Source: Mucilaginibacter rivuli
Lineage (GTDB): Bacteria > Bacteroidota > Bacteroidia > Sphingobacteriales > Sphingobacteriaceae
Length of the DNA: 64,000 bases
Reading direction: 5' to 3'
NCBI RefSeq assembly: GCF_019391655.1
Contig: NZ_JAHXPQ010000006.1
Coordinates: forward strand, 186,001-250,000
Below are positions 9,101 to 17,226 of the stretch, piece by piece. Position 1 is the stretch's first letter. Each line of letters starts with the position of its first letter. Made by a program: the position numbers and the translations under genes. The notes below the pieces were generated by a model. The model was not told the origin of the DNA. It saw only the letters and a program-made list of their open reading frames with translations, and made no database searches.

Positions 9101-12100
9101 CGGCTCCCGGTAATAATACAACTGTTATCACAGCTTCGGTGGTACCACCGGCGGGTGTTAACTTAACGGGTTATGCTTTACCGGCCCCTGTACCACAAAC
9201 GTTAACAGTTATCTCACCTACCATTACTTTCAACGCGCTTGGATCAAGAACATTCTCAACTACAGATGTTAACCCGGGTGCTACAAGTTCATTAACCAAT
9301 ACTGTTATTAACTATACCAGCAGCAACACTGCTGTTGCTACCATAAATAATGCAGGCGCTTCGGCAGGTACATTTACCCGGGGCTCTGATTATACCCCGG
9401 GAACTTATACTAACGTACCGCTTACCGGTGGTACCGGCACAGGCGCTACGGGTACCATTATAGTTGGCCCTATTAGCTCACGCACCCAAACAACGGCTGG
9501 GGTAACATCAGTAACGTTTGTATATGGCGTTCAGTCTGTTAACTTAAACAGCGCGGGCTCAGGTTATAGCGTGGGTGATGTTTTAACCTGTCCTAATACC
9601 AGCATAGGTGGAACAGGTACAGGTTTTGGTGTAACCGTTTCAGGTATTGGCTCATATCTTCATTACGTAGGCGTGGGTACAACAAACATTACCGCGTCGC
9701 AAGGTGGCGGCGCTACAGGTACTGTTAGCTTACCTGCTGATGTAACACAATCATTAACTGTAGTTGCACCAACGCTAACTTTCCCTGCGTTGGGTTCACA
9801 AAAATTACCTGTCGCAGATTTTGCCGCAGGTGCAACAAGTACACTTAATACACCTATAAGCTACACAAGCAGTACTGCTGCAGTAGCAACTGTTTTAACA
9901 AACAGCATATTACAACTTTCAAATATTTCATTTAATGGTTCGGGCTATCAAAACGGGGTTTATCCTTTAGTTCCGTTAACAGGGGGCAGCGGAACCGGTG
10001 CATTAGCAACATTAACTGTAATTGGTAATGCTGTTACAGGTGCTGTTATTACAAGCGGCGGTACAGGCTATGTAGTTGGTGATAACCTAAGTGTTTCAAA
10101 TAGCTTCCTTGGAAATACAGGCTTAGGCTTCGCAATTTCGCCAAGTGTTGTTGGAGGTGCTGTAACCGTTACAGGCTCAGGCACTACAACTATAAAAGCT
10201 ACCCAGGGCGGTGGTGCTACGGGCTTAAGCAGTGGCATCATTAGCTTTATTTTAGCTAACGGCACAGGCTACACCAATGGTTTATATACATCCGTTGCGC
10301 TATCAGGCGGCTCGGGAACAGGAGCTACTGCTAACATATTAGTATCAGGTGGTAAGATCAACACTGTGTCATTAACAAATGCCGGTACAGGTTACAAAGC
10401 AACAGATGTGCTTACCTGCGCTGCTACAAGCATTGGTGGTACAGGTGCGGGCTTTAACATAACAGTTACGGCTATTGGCCCAATTGCTGCCGATGTTTCA
10501 CAAACTTTAACCATATTGCCAAATACCATTAGTTTCCCTGCCTTAGGAACAAAAATATTAACCAATGTTGATTTTACACCTAATGCTATAAGTACTTATG
10601 GTAACGCTGCTATAACTTATACCAGCAGCAACCCTGCAGTAGCAACAATAGTGAATGGAAATATACACTACATTGCGGCAGGCACTACAAATATTACCGC
10701 ATCGCAAGGTGGCGGCGCTACAGGTACTAATGGAAGTGTGGCTGGGTTTAATACCGCAGCGGGCACTAATTATACAAATGGCACCTACACAGGAGTACCT
10801 TTAACAGCCGGAACAGGAACCGGGGCAGTAGCAACTATTATAGTAAGTGGTGGTAAAATCGCATCGGTAGCTATCACATCCGGTGGAAATGGTTACACAG
10901 TTAATGATATTTTAACTACTGCTGCCGCTAATATAGGCAATACAGGCACTGGGTTTTCTATAACGGTTACATCTACCAGCTCATTACCTGCCGATGCGGT
11001 AAGTGCATTAACCGTTGCATCTCCGGTAATTACCTTTACGGGATTATTCGGAACTAAAACAACCTTAAGCAGTGATTTTGCCCCTGGTGCTACCAGCACT
11101 ATTGCAAGCCCTGCCATAGCTTACACCAGCAGCAATACAGCTGTAGCCACAATTATCCCTGGTAGTATTTTTTCTACGGGTACAATTACGCCTGGTGTAA
11201 ACTATATTTCGGGTACTTACAATAATGTGAGCTTAACCGGCGGTACAGGTACCGGCGCAAAAGCAAACATCGTTATTATTGGCGGTGGCGTATCATCATT
11301 AACATTGGTTACCGGTGGTACAGGCTATGTAAGCGGCGATGTCATATCGGCAACACCTGCAAGTTTAGGCGGTGTTGGTACAGGCTTTAGCTTTACCGCT
11401 ACCGCTGGCCCGGTAATACACCCGGTTGGTGCGGGCACAACAACTATTGAAGCTACACAGCAAGGTAGCGCAGTTGGTACTGTGGCAGCAGCTACTGCTA
11501 CTCTCCCTGCTGACGTTACAGCATCATTAACACTAACTACCCCTGCAATTAACTTCCCTGCATTAGGAACTAAAGCATACTCAAATGTAGATATACTTCC
11601 TGGCGCAAGCAGCCCTGTTACTACTACTCCAATAGTTTATACCAGCAGCAATACAGCTGTTGCCACAATTGTAAGTACACTTACTTTAAACTCAACCTTT
11701 AATATCGGCTCGGGTTATACCAATGGCACCTATAATAATGTTACCTTATTAGGCGGCAGTGGGCTTAACGGAGCTGCAACTATAGTTGTTGCTAACGGCT
11801 CAGTCGCATCAGTAAGAGTTACCAGTAACGGAACAGGCGGAGCCTACAATGCAGGCGATGTTTTAACCGTGGCAAGCAGTGCGCTAGGCGGTACAGGTAC
11901 CGGCTTCTCGATAGGTGTTAACGGATTTGACAACTTTATTCATTTTGTTGCTGCAGGTACAACTACCATTAAAGCATCGCAAGGTGGCGGGGCAACGGGT
12001 ACAAACAGCCTTCCGGCAGATGTATCGCAGGTATTAACGGTAACCGCCCCGACTATTACATTCCCTGCCTTAGGTTCGGTTGCATACAGCAATATTGATA

Positions 12101-15100
12101 TTGCACCAGGTGCTACCAGCAGTGTAACTTTGCCTATTACTTATACCAGCGCAACACCAACAGTTGCCGTAATAACATCAGCAGGGCAAATACGCATGCT
12201 TAAAGCAGGTACAAGCATTATTACCGCATCGCAAGGTGGCGGTACTACGGGTACAGCTACAATACCTGCCGATGTATCTCAAGTATTAACTGTAACCGGC
12301 GGACCTGCCATCACTTTTGCAGCATTAGGTTCAAAACCATTATCATCTGCTGATTTTGCACCAGGCGCAACAAGCACTGTTACCACAACACCAATTACTT
12401 ACACCAGTAGTAATACAGCTGTTGCTACAATTGTTGGCGGTAACATACATTATGTAGGTTTAGGTACATCAACAATTACCGCATCACAAGGTGGTGGTGT
12501 TTCAGGTACAGCTACATTACCTCCGGATCAAACCCAGGTATTAACGGTTACCGCACCGGTAATAACCTTTACTACTACTCAATTACCTGCAACCAAGGCA
12601 ATACAAAGTGTAGATTTAGCACCGGGGGCTACAAGTACTGTTACCACTGTGCCAATTACTTATACCAGCAGCGATCCAACCATTGCCACAATTGTTAATG
12701 GCAATATCCATTTTGTTGGTGGTATTGGCAGCACTGTTATCAGGGCTACACAACAGGGTACCGCGGCTACATCTGCATTAGCTCCGGCAACGGCAACACT
12801 ACCTGCCGATGTACAGTTAACCTTAACTGTAACCGCACCGGTAATTACATTTACAACAACACAATTACCTGCAACTTTACCATTTGCAACACTCGATCGT
12901 TTACCTGGTGCAACAAGTACACTATCAAACGTTGCTATTACTTATACCAGCAGCGACCCTAACGTTGCTACTATAGTGAACGGTAATATTCACTTTGTTG
13001 GCTTAGGCTCAACAACCATTACCGCATCACAACAAACAACAGCACTTGCAGCAGGCTACTTAGCCCCTGCGGATGTATCATTACAATTGGCGGTTACCGC
13101 ACCAACGCTTACCATGACAGCTTTGGGATCGAAAGCATTTACCTCTACCGATCTGCCATTGCTGAACACTGTTACCGGTACGGTTAATCAAAGCGCACCA
13201 ATAACCTTTACCAGTAGCGACCCTACCGTTGCCACTATTGTGAACAACCAATTGCGTTATGTAGGTATTGGCAACTGTGTTATCACCGCAACACAAGCGG
13301 CGGTACCGGGTGCCGGTGCTCCGGCTGTTGCCACTTCTACATTAACTGTTACACCTGCAGTGTTAACGGTTGCACCTGCAATTGGTACAACACTTATAAA
13401 CGCGGTTGATGTTCAATTGGCTTATACCAGTACCATCTCAACATCAACATTCCCTGTAACCTATACCAGCAGCGACCCAACAGTAGCAACTGTTGTGGGT
13501 GGTTTATTGCATGTTGTGGGTGCAGGCACAGCTGTTATAACCGGTAATCAGGTAACAAATACAAATTATCAGCCATTACCTACGCTAAGTACATTAACCG
13601 TAACACAGGTACCGGTAGCCAATACACCAACTATCAGCTTCACAGCTTTAGGTACCCGTCAATACAGTAACAATGGTGATATTACACCTGTTGCATCATC
13701 AACGCTGGGTACGGCATTAACCTTTACCAGCAGTAACCCTGCGGTTGCCACTATAGTAAATGGCCTTATCCACTTAACTCCGCCAAGTATAGTTAATGGT
13801 GTGGTAACTTATCCAAACCCTAACACTGCGGTAATTACCGCAAGCCAGGGTGGCGGCATCAATGGCGTTCCGGGCTTATTACCTGCAGACGTATCAACTG
13901 TATTAACAGTTGTACCTGCCGGTATCAGCTTCCCTCCACTTGGTGTTCAAAGGTTCAACACTACCGACCTTAACCCAGGTGCAACAAGTTCATATATTAT
14001 TATCAATTCTAATAACATAGTGCAACCAATAACTTATACCAGCAGTGATCCGACGGTAGCCACCATCGTTAACGGAAATATCCATTTCGTTGGCTTGGGT
14101 ACAACTACCATTACCGCTTCTATGGGTAACGTTATTGTTCCGGATGTTAGTCAAACCATAACAGTTGTTGCCCCGGCAATTACGTTTGCGGCCACAGCTT
14201 CAAAAGCTTATTCAACTACAGATGTGGCACCAGGTGCTACAAGTACGTTAGCTACTGCCCCTATTACCTACACCAGCAGTAACCCGAGCGTGGCTACTAT
14301 TGTTAATGGCAACATTCACTTTACAGGTGTTGGACAAACTACTATAACCGCATCACAAGCTGCAGTAGGTAACTCAACCGCTCCGCTAAATGCAGCGCAG
14401 GTATTAACCGTTACTGCCCCAACACTAACATTTGCTGCAACCCGTACAATAGCCTTTACGTTAACAGATCAGGACCCGGCAGCTACAAGTACCCTGCTTA
14501 CAACACCTATTACTTATACCAGCAGTAACCCGGCTTTGGTAAGCATAGTGAACAACAAGTTACACTTTAATATTCCTACATCTAACTTAACCAACAATAC
14601 TGCTATTATTACAGCAACACAGGTTGGCGAGTCGAATGTTCCGGTTCAAACGGCTTTACAAACGTTAACTGTTACTCAAGCTTTAATATTCCCTAATGTG
14701 ATGATAAAAGCTTATGGCGATCCTGACTTTGCACCGGCTTTCTCAACATTCGGATCAGGCTATCCGGTTACTTACAGTAGTGCAACAACCACAGTTGCTA
14801 CAACCGTAACATCCAATGGTATACCTAACTCATTGGTACACATAGTTGGGCCTGGTACCAGTGTTATTACTGCATCGCAAGCAGGCGATGGTAATACTGC
14901 TGCTGCAACTAACGCAACTGCAACGCTAACTGTAACACAAGCGCCTATGACCATTACACCTAAAAATGTAACCATAGCATATGGTACTACCGGCGTACCG
15001 GTATTGCCTGTAAACTACTTCGGCTTCAAGAGCGCATCGGGCAATGCACCGTTAGATGACAGTACCAAGTTTACAACCCAACCTACCGTATATATTGTAG

Positions 15101-16074
15101 GCCGGGCCTTTAATGGCAACTACTCAACCTTACCTGTGGGTACCTATACTTTATTTGCTGCAGGTGCGGCATCAACTCTGTACACATTTACTTATGGTAC
15201 AGCTACATTAACAGTAGTTGCACCGGTACAAACATTAACCTGGGTAGGTAATGACCAATTACCGGTAGCACAACAAGCACCGATAAACAAGGCTGTTGGC
15301 GATGCTGACTTTGATCCGTTAGCGCGTAGCACAGGCGATCCGATAGTATACACCAGTTTAAACCCATCGGTGGCTACAGTTACTGCAAACGGTTTGATTC
15401 ATATTGTTGGTGCAGGTACAGCAACAATTAGAGCTACCTTAAACACGTCATCGGGTAACTATGTTAACTCTTTAACATTGCCTAACAACTTGCCTATTGT
15501 ATTAACTAAAACGTTAATTGTTGCAAAAGGCAAACAAACCATAACTGTTGCCACTATACCTTTCCTTATCAGAGGCAGCACTAACGCCTATACACCAACG
15601 GCTTCGTCATCATCAGGCCTGGCTGTTAAGGCAAGCGTGGTTGACGCGTCATTCCTAAGTGTGGTTAACAATACCTTATTACCATTGCATGTTGGTACCA
15701 CCAAGGTATCATTCACCCAGGCCGGCGATGCAAATTACGCTGCCGCGGATACTGTAAATGTGTATGTAAAAGTTATTGACCCTGCCGGTGCAGATCTGCT
15801 TGTTCACCAGGCGGTATCTCCTGATGGTGATAACATTAACGATTTCTTATACATTGAAGGTATAACCGACTACCCTGTGAACCATGTTAAAATTATCGAC
15901 CGTAATGGTGGTAATGTTTTTGAAACTGATAACTATGATAACAAAACCAATGTATTTACCGGAAAAGCCAAAAACGGAAACAAACTTCCGGGAGGTACAT
16001 ATTTCTTCATCGTTGATTACAATGTCGGAAATCAGAGGAATCATGTAACCGGTTATTTTGTGTTAAAATATTAA
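6151..16074 (+). CDS. Giant secreted Ig-like repeat protein with type IX sorting domain (3307 aa)
   Basis: The ATG at 6151 opens a clear signal peptide (M-K-K-L-Y-F-F...V-N-A), better than a TTG 48 bases upstream. After it come about 27 repeats of roughly 80-100 residues of the bacterial Ig-like BIG_2 type, with core Y-T-S-S-N-P-A-V-A-T-I-V, then G-N-I-H-F-V-G and T-I-T-A-S-Q-G-G-G. In the middle third, eight extra modules are nested in the repeats. Around residues 2930-3030 there is an MBG-like domain (A-P-M-T-I-T-P-K-N-V). The last 90 residues (V-S-P-D-G-D-N-I-N-D-F onward) are a gliding-type CHU_C, or type B T9SS, sorting domain. The protein is therefore probably secreted by T9SS and held at the cell surface as an adhesin-like fibre. 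Cysteine is nearly absent. The next gene encodes the expected PorP/SprF partner. Confidence 0.9.
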   Translation: MKKLYFFIFMIVMALSQTNAVNAKAYKLVTGKVYGAPVAQTITFPAFTAAQTAGFADITLTATASSALPITYTSSNTAVATIVAGKIHYIGIGSAVITATQPGDNVNWLPATSVSLPLTVNPTITFANLGNVAFTPTDITLAATSNAAVGTWPITYTTSDATIATIVAGKLHCVGLGTVTITAAQQGSVYPGVAYTTTTKTATVTLTLGAAPVITWTGSAGTALQSADLVLGGTSTNTNTAQFPIIYTITPANPNVATIVNNRLHMTGTGTVTIIATQPGSGKFTDAAPASANFVITAPAAPTFSTALGGKVFGTTLDFDPAATQGGWASTITYTSSNPALATIVNNKIHLVSGPITAGTVTIGASYTYPVGTGGTASTAVTNNTTLAATVATAPTSPVLTFTALGSKAYTTIDIPLVATTTSTSATPITFAITGGNTALATIVNGNLRLLPIAAVPVAPNNTVIVTASQGGSAYIAGAIPAPVSQTLTLTAPTIAITNPGTKLTNASDFAVATTATIPTVPVTVTIDAATPAGLATIINGNVHLLGGTGNVTLRASQSAAAIAAGYPPAADVTAVFAVNAPTNPVITFAALAPRPYANGTTTLTATSTVASPAVTFTSSNPAVATITSAGVLTLTGAVAPPNNFTIITASQGGGTGGAPGLAADVQNVLTVTPATITFPTIGTKAYVASDFAPGATSTNTAAFIYYTSSNPAVATVVNNVTGTLTGGTGYTNGTYNNIALVGGSGTGAVASTLVVAGGIVTSVTINTTTVYNNGDILTLAVPGSIGGGNNFSFLVTGFNSVVRYNKNVPAAPNNTTTITASQGGGVNGTLTLAPDVSQVLTVTGPVITFPPLGTKQFTSTDINPGATTTYVSTNSITSTTLVAGSGYTPGTYFSVPLTGGTGTGATANITVVGTIVTSVVLVNPGIGYTVNNVLTASNTLIGGTGNGFSVIVSGISAGLPITYTSSNTAVATIVNGFIHFVGTAPGNNTTVITASVVPPAGVNLTGYALPAPVPQTLTVISPTITFNALGSRTFSTTDVNPGATSSLTNTVINYTSSNTAVATINNAGASAGTFTRGSDYTPGTYTNVPLTGGTGTGATGTIIVGPISSRTQTTAGVTSVTFVYGVQSVNLNSAGSGYSVGDVLTCPNTSIGGTGTGFGVTVSGIGSYLHYVGVGTTNITASQGGGATGTVSLPADVTQSLTVVAPTLTFPALGSQKLPVADFAAGATSTLNTPISYTSSTAAVATVLTNSILQLSNISFNGSGYQNGVYPLVPLTGGSGTGALATLTVIGNAVTGAVITSGGTGYVVGDNLSVSNSFLGNTGLGFAISPSVVGGAVTVTGSGTTTIKATQGGGATGLSSGIISFILANGTGYTNGLYTSVALSGGSGTGATANILVSGGKINTVSLTNAGTGYKATDVLTCAATSIGGTGAGFNITVTAIGPIAADVSQTLTILPNTISFPALGTKILTNVDFTPNAISTYGNAAITYTSSNPAVATIVNGNIHYIAAGTTNITASQGGGATGTNGSVAGFNTAAGTNYTNGTYTGVPLTAGTGTGAVATIIVSGGKIASVAITSGGNGYTVNDILTTAAANIGNTGTGFSITVTSTSSLPADAVSALTVASPVITFTGLFGTKTTLSSDFAPGATSTIASPAIAYTSSNTAVATIIPGSIFSTGTITPGVNYISGTYNNVSLTGGTGTGAKANIVIIGGGVSSLTLVTGGTGYVSGDVISATPASLGGVGTGFSFTATAGPVIHPVGAGTTTIEATQQGSAVGTVAAATATLPADVTASLTLTTPAINFPALGTKAYSNVDILPGASSPVTTTPIVYTSSNTAVATIVSTLTLNSTFNIGSGYTNGTYNNVTLLGGSGLNGAATIVVANGSVASVRVTSNGTGGAYNAGDVLTVASSALGGTGTGFSIGVNGFDNFIHFVAAGTTTIKASQGGGATGTNSLPADVSQVLTVTAPTITFPALGSVAYSNIDIAPGATSSVTLPITYTSATPTVAVITSAGQIRMLKAGTSIITASQGGGTTGTATIPADVSQVLTVTGGPAITFAALGSKPLSSADFAPGATSTVTTTPITYTSSNTAVATIVGGNIHYVGLGTSTITASQGGGVSGTATLPPDQTQVLTVTAPVITFTTTQLPATKAIQSVDLAPGATSTVTTVPITYTSSDPTIATIVNGNIHFVGGIGSTVIRATQQGTAATSALAPATATLPADVQLTLTVTAPVITFTTTQLPATLPFATLDRLPGATSTLSNVAITYTSSDPNVATIVNGNIHFVGLGSTTITASQQTTALAAGYLAPADVSLQLAVTAPTLTMTALGSKAFTSTDLPLLNTVTGTVNQSAPITFTSSDPTVATIVNNQLRYVGIGNCVITATQAAVPGAGAPAVATSTLTVTPAVLTVAPAIGTTLINAVDVQLAYTSTISTSTFPVTYTSSDPTVATVVGGLLHVVGAGTAVITGNQVTNTNYQPLPTLSTLTVTQVPVANTPTISFTALGTRQYSNNGDITPVASSTLGTALTFTSSNPAVATIVNGLIHLTPPSIVNGVVTYPNPNTAVITASQGGGINGVPGLLPADVSTVLTVVPAGISFPPLGVQRFNTTDLNPGATSSYIIINSNNIVQPITYTSSDPTVATIVNGNIHFVGLGTTTITASMGNVIVPDVSQTITVVAPAITFAATASKAYSTTDVAPGATSTLATAPITYTSSNPSVATIVNGNIHFTGVGQTTITASQAAVGNSTAPLNAAQVLTVTAPTLTFAATRTIAFTLTDQDPAATSTLLTTPITYTSSNPALVSIVNNKLHFNIPTSNLTNNTAIITATQVGESNVPVQTALQTLTVTQALIFPNVMIKAYGDPDFAPAFSTFGSGYPVTYSSATTTVATTVTSNGIPNSLVHIVGPGTSVITASQAGDGNTAAATNATATLTVTQAPMTITPKNVTIAYGTTGVPVLPVNYFGFKSASGNAPLDDSTKFTTQPTVYIVGRAFNGNYSTLPVGTYTLFAAGAASTLYTFTYGTATLTVVAPVQTLTWVGNDQLPVAQQAPINKAVGDADFDPLARSTGDPIVYTSLNPSVATVTANGLIHIVGAGTATIRATLNTSSGNYVNSLTLPNNLPIVLTKTLIVAKGKQTITVATIPFLIRGSTNAYTPTASSSSGLAVKASVVDASFLSVVNNTLLPLHVGTTKVSFTQAGDANYAAADTVNVYVKVIDPAGADLLVHQAVSPDGDNINDFLYIEGITDYPVNHVKIIDRNGGNVFETDNYDNKTNVFTGKAKNGNKLPGGTYFFIVDYNVGNQRNHVTGYFVLKY
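8320..11928 (+). repeat. Eight nested Gly/Thr-rich modules inside the Ig-like repeats
   Basis: A second repeat of about 70-95 residues occurs eight times, at approximately 8320-8550, 8776-9027, 9367-9654, 9922-10155, 10240-10485, 10747-10977, 11170-11408 and 11683-11928. The shared pattern is G-x-G-Y-T-x-G-T-Y, then L-T-G-G-x-G-T-G-A, V-x-S-V, G-x-G-Y-x-x-G-D-x-L-T and G-G-T-G-x-G-F. Six copies interrupt the Ig-like unit near its I-V-N-G-N-I-H turn or just before its Y-T-S-S-N strand. Two (starting 10240 and 10747) sit after the A-S-Q-G-G-G segment. The Ig-like sequence resumes in register after each copy. Confidence 0.8.
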
Positions 16075-16087
16075 TCAATTTTTAATG

Positions 16088-16117
16088 AACCCATGTGGTA
16101 CAAAAACCACATGGGTT
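16088..16117 (+). terminator. Hairpin between the giant gene and porP/sprF
   Basis: A perfect 12-bp stem (16088-16099 with 16106-16117) with a 6-base loop, beginning 14 bases after the giant gene's stop. There is no T tract after it, only AT-rich sequence, so it may be a partial terminator or an RNA-stabilising structure that lets the downstream sprF-like gene be expressed at a different level. Confidence 0.6.
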
Positions 16118-16157
16118 ATAAATAACCGAAGCAATTAAAATTCAAATAAGCATTAAG

Positions 16158-17054
16158 ATGAAAAAACATTTATACATAGCATTACTGGTTGGCTTAACCA
16201 CTCAACTATGGAGCAACAAGGCATTGGCCCAACAGCCCTTTACCTTTACACAATACATGAATAATTTAACCCCGGTTAACAATGCCTATTCAACTACAGA
16301 TAATGCCGGCAGCGTAAACCTGATAGGCCGCAGGCAATGGGTAGGTATTGATGGCGCACCATCATCATTTCTGTTAAACGGAAGTGTGCCACTTGCAGGT
16401 GTTGGCGGCAACGTAGGCCTGGTACTTTTACAGGATAAAATAGGACCTGAAAACTTAACGGAGATCAATGCTTTTTTTGCTAAGAAGGTACAGTTATCGG
16501 GCGGTAATTTTTTATCAGCATCAATTAACGCCGGTTTTAGAAACCATAAGATCACTTATTCAAGCCTTGACCCATCTGACCCTAAATTTCAAAACAGCGA
16601 TGTGAACGAAACCATAACCAACCTTGGCTTTGGCGTAATGTTATATGGCAGCAACTATTATGTTGGTTTATCACTACCCCGCTTATCATTAAACAGCGGT
16701 ACCAATACCTCGCCAAATGCCTACTATTTAACCGGCGCTTATGTTAAAGACCTGGGTACCGATTTTAAAATTAAACCATCAGTACTATTAGCCTACCAGG
16801 GTAATGCTTTGCCACTTGAATACAACTTCTCGGCAACGCTATATGTAAAAGAAGATGTTGGTGTAGGTTTTAATTACCGTAATGATAACGCTGTGGCAGG
16901 TATACTTACAGTTAATGTTGCTAAGAACATCCAGTTTGGTTATAGCTACCAGTTTAGTGTTGGTAAATACCCTGTTGGAGGTGTTAATAATACCACACAA
17001 GAACTTACTTTAAGCTATCGCTTTGGCAAAAACCTGGCTGCAAGATTTTTGTAA
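16158..17054 (+). CDS. Type IX secretion membrane protein, PorP/SprF family
   Basis: A 298-residue protein with a signal peptide ending in A-L-A-Q. It shows the PorP/SprF start P-F-T-F-T-Q-Y-M-N-N-L-T-P-V-N-A-Y and a late Y-S-Y-Q-F-S-V-G segment before Y-R-F-G at the C-terminus, typical of these outer-membrane barrels. In Flavobacterium, SprF is needed for secretion of the SprB adhesin encoded next to it. Here the gene lies 83 bases after a giant protein with a type B sorting domain, the same arrangement. Partnership is therefore inferred from context. It is probably co-transcribed with the giant gene, subject to the hairpin between them. Confidence 0.9.
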   Translation: MKKHLYIALLVGLTTQLWSNKALAQQPFTFTQYMNNLTPVNNAYSTTDNAGSVNLIGRRQWVGIDGAPSSFLLNGSVPLAGVGGNVGLVLLQDKIGPENLTEINAFFAKKVQLSGGNFLSASINAGFRNHKITYSSLDPSDPKFQNSDVNETITNLGFGVMLYGSNYYVGLSLPRLSLNSGTNTSPNAYYLTGAYVKDLGTDFKIKPSVLLAYQGNALPLEYNFSATLYVKEDVGVGFNYRNDNAVAGILTVNVAKNIQFGYSYQFSVGKYPVGGVNNTTQELTLSYRFGKNLAARFL

Positions 17055-17072
17055 AATACAATATCCATAAAC

Positions 17073-17106
17073 AAAAAGTCCTCCGGAGTTCCCGGGGGAT
17101 TTTTTT
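17073..17106 (+). terminator. Rho-independent terminator after porP/sprF
   Basis: A GC-rich stem with one mismatch (CTCCGG paired with CCGGGG around an AGTT turn), flanked by A and T runs and followed by a T-rich tract ending near 17111. It lies 19 bases after the stop at 17054. Confidence 0.75.
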
Positions 17107-17226
17107 GTTTTTAGCTACTCCAAAACGAACTGGTTTCAAAGTAATAATATTATTACAGGAATAAATATTGAAATACAGGTTTAATTCAAATTCCCTTACA
17201 ATTTTTGCAGCAGTTAATTATAAAAA

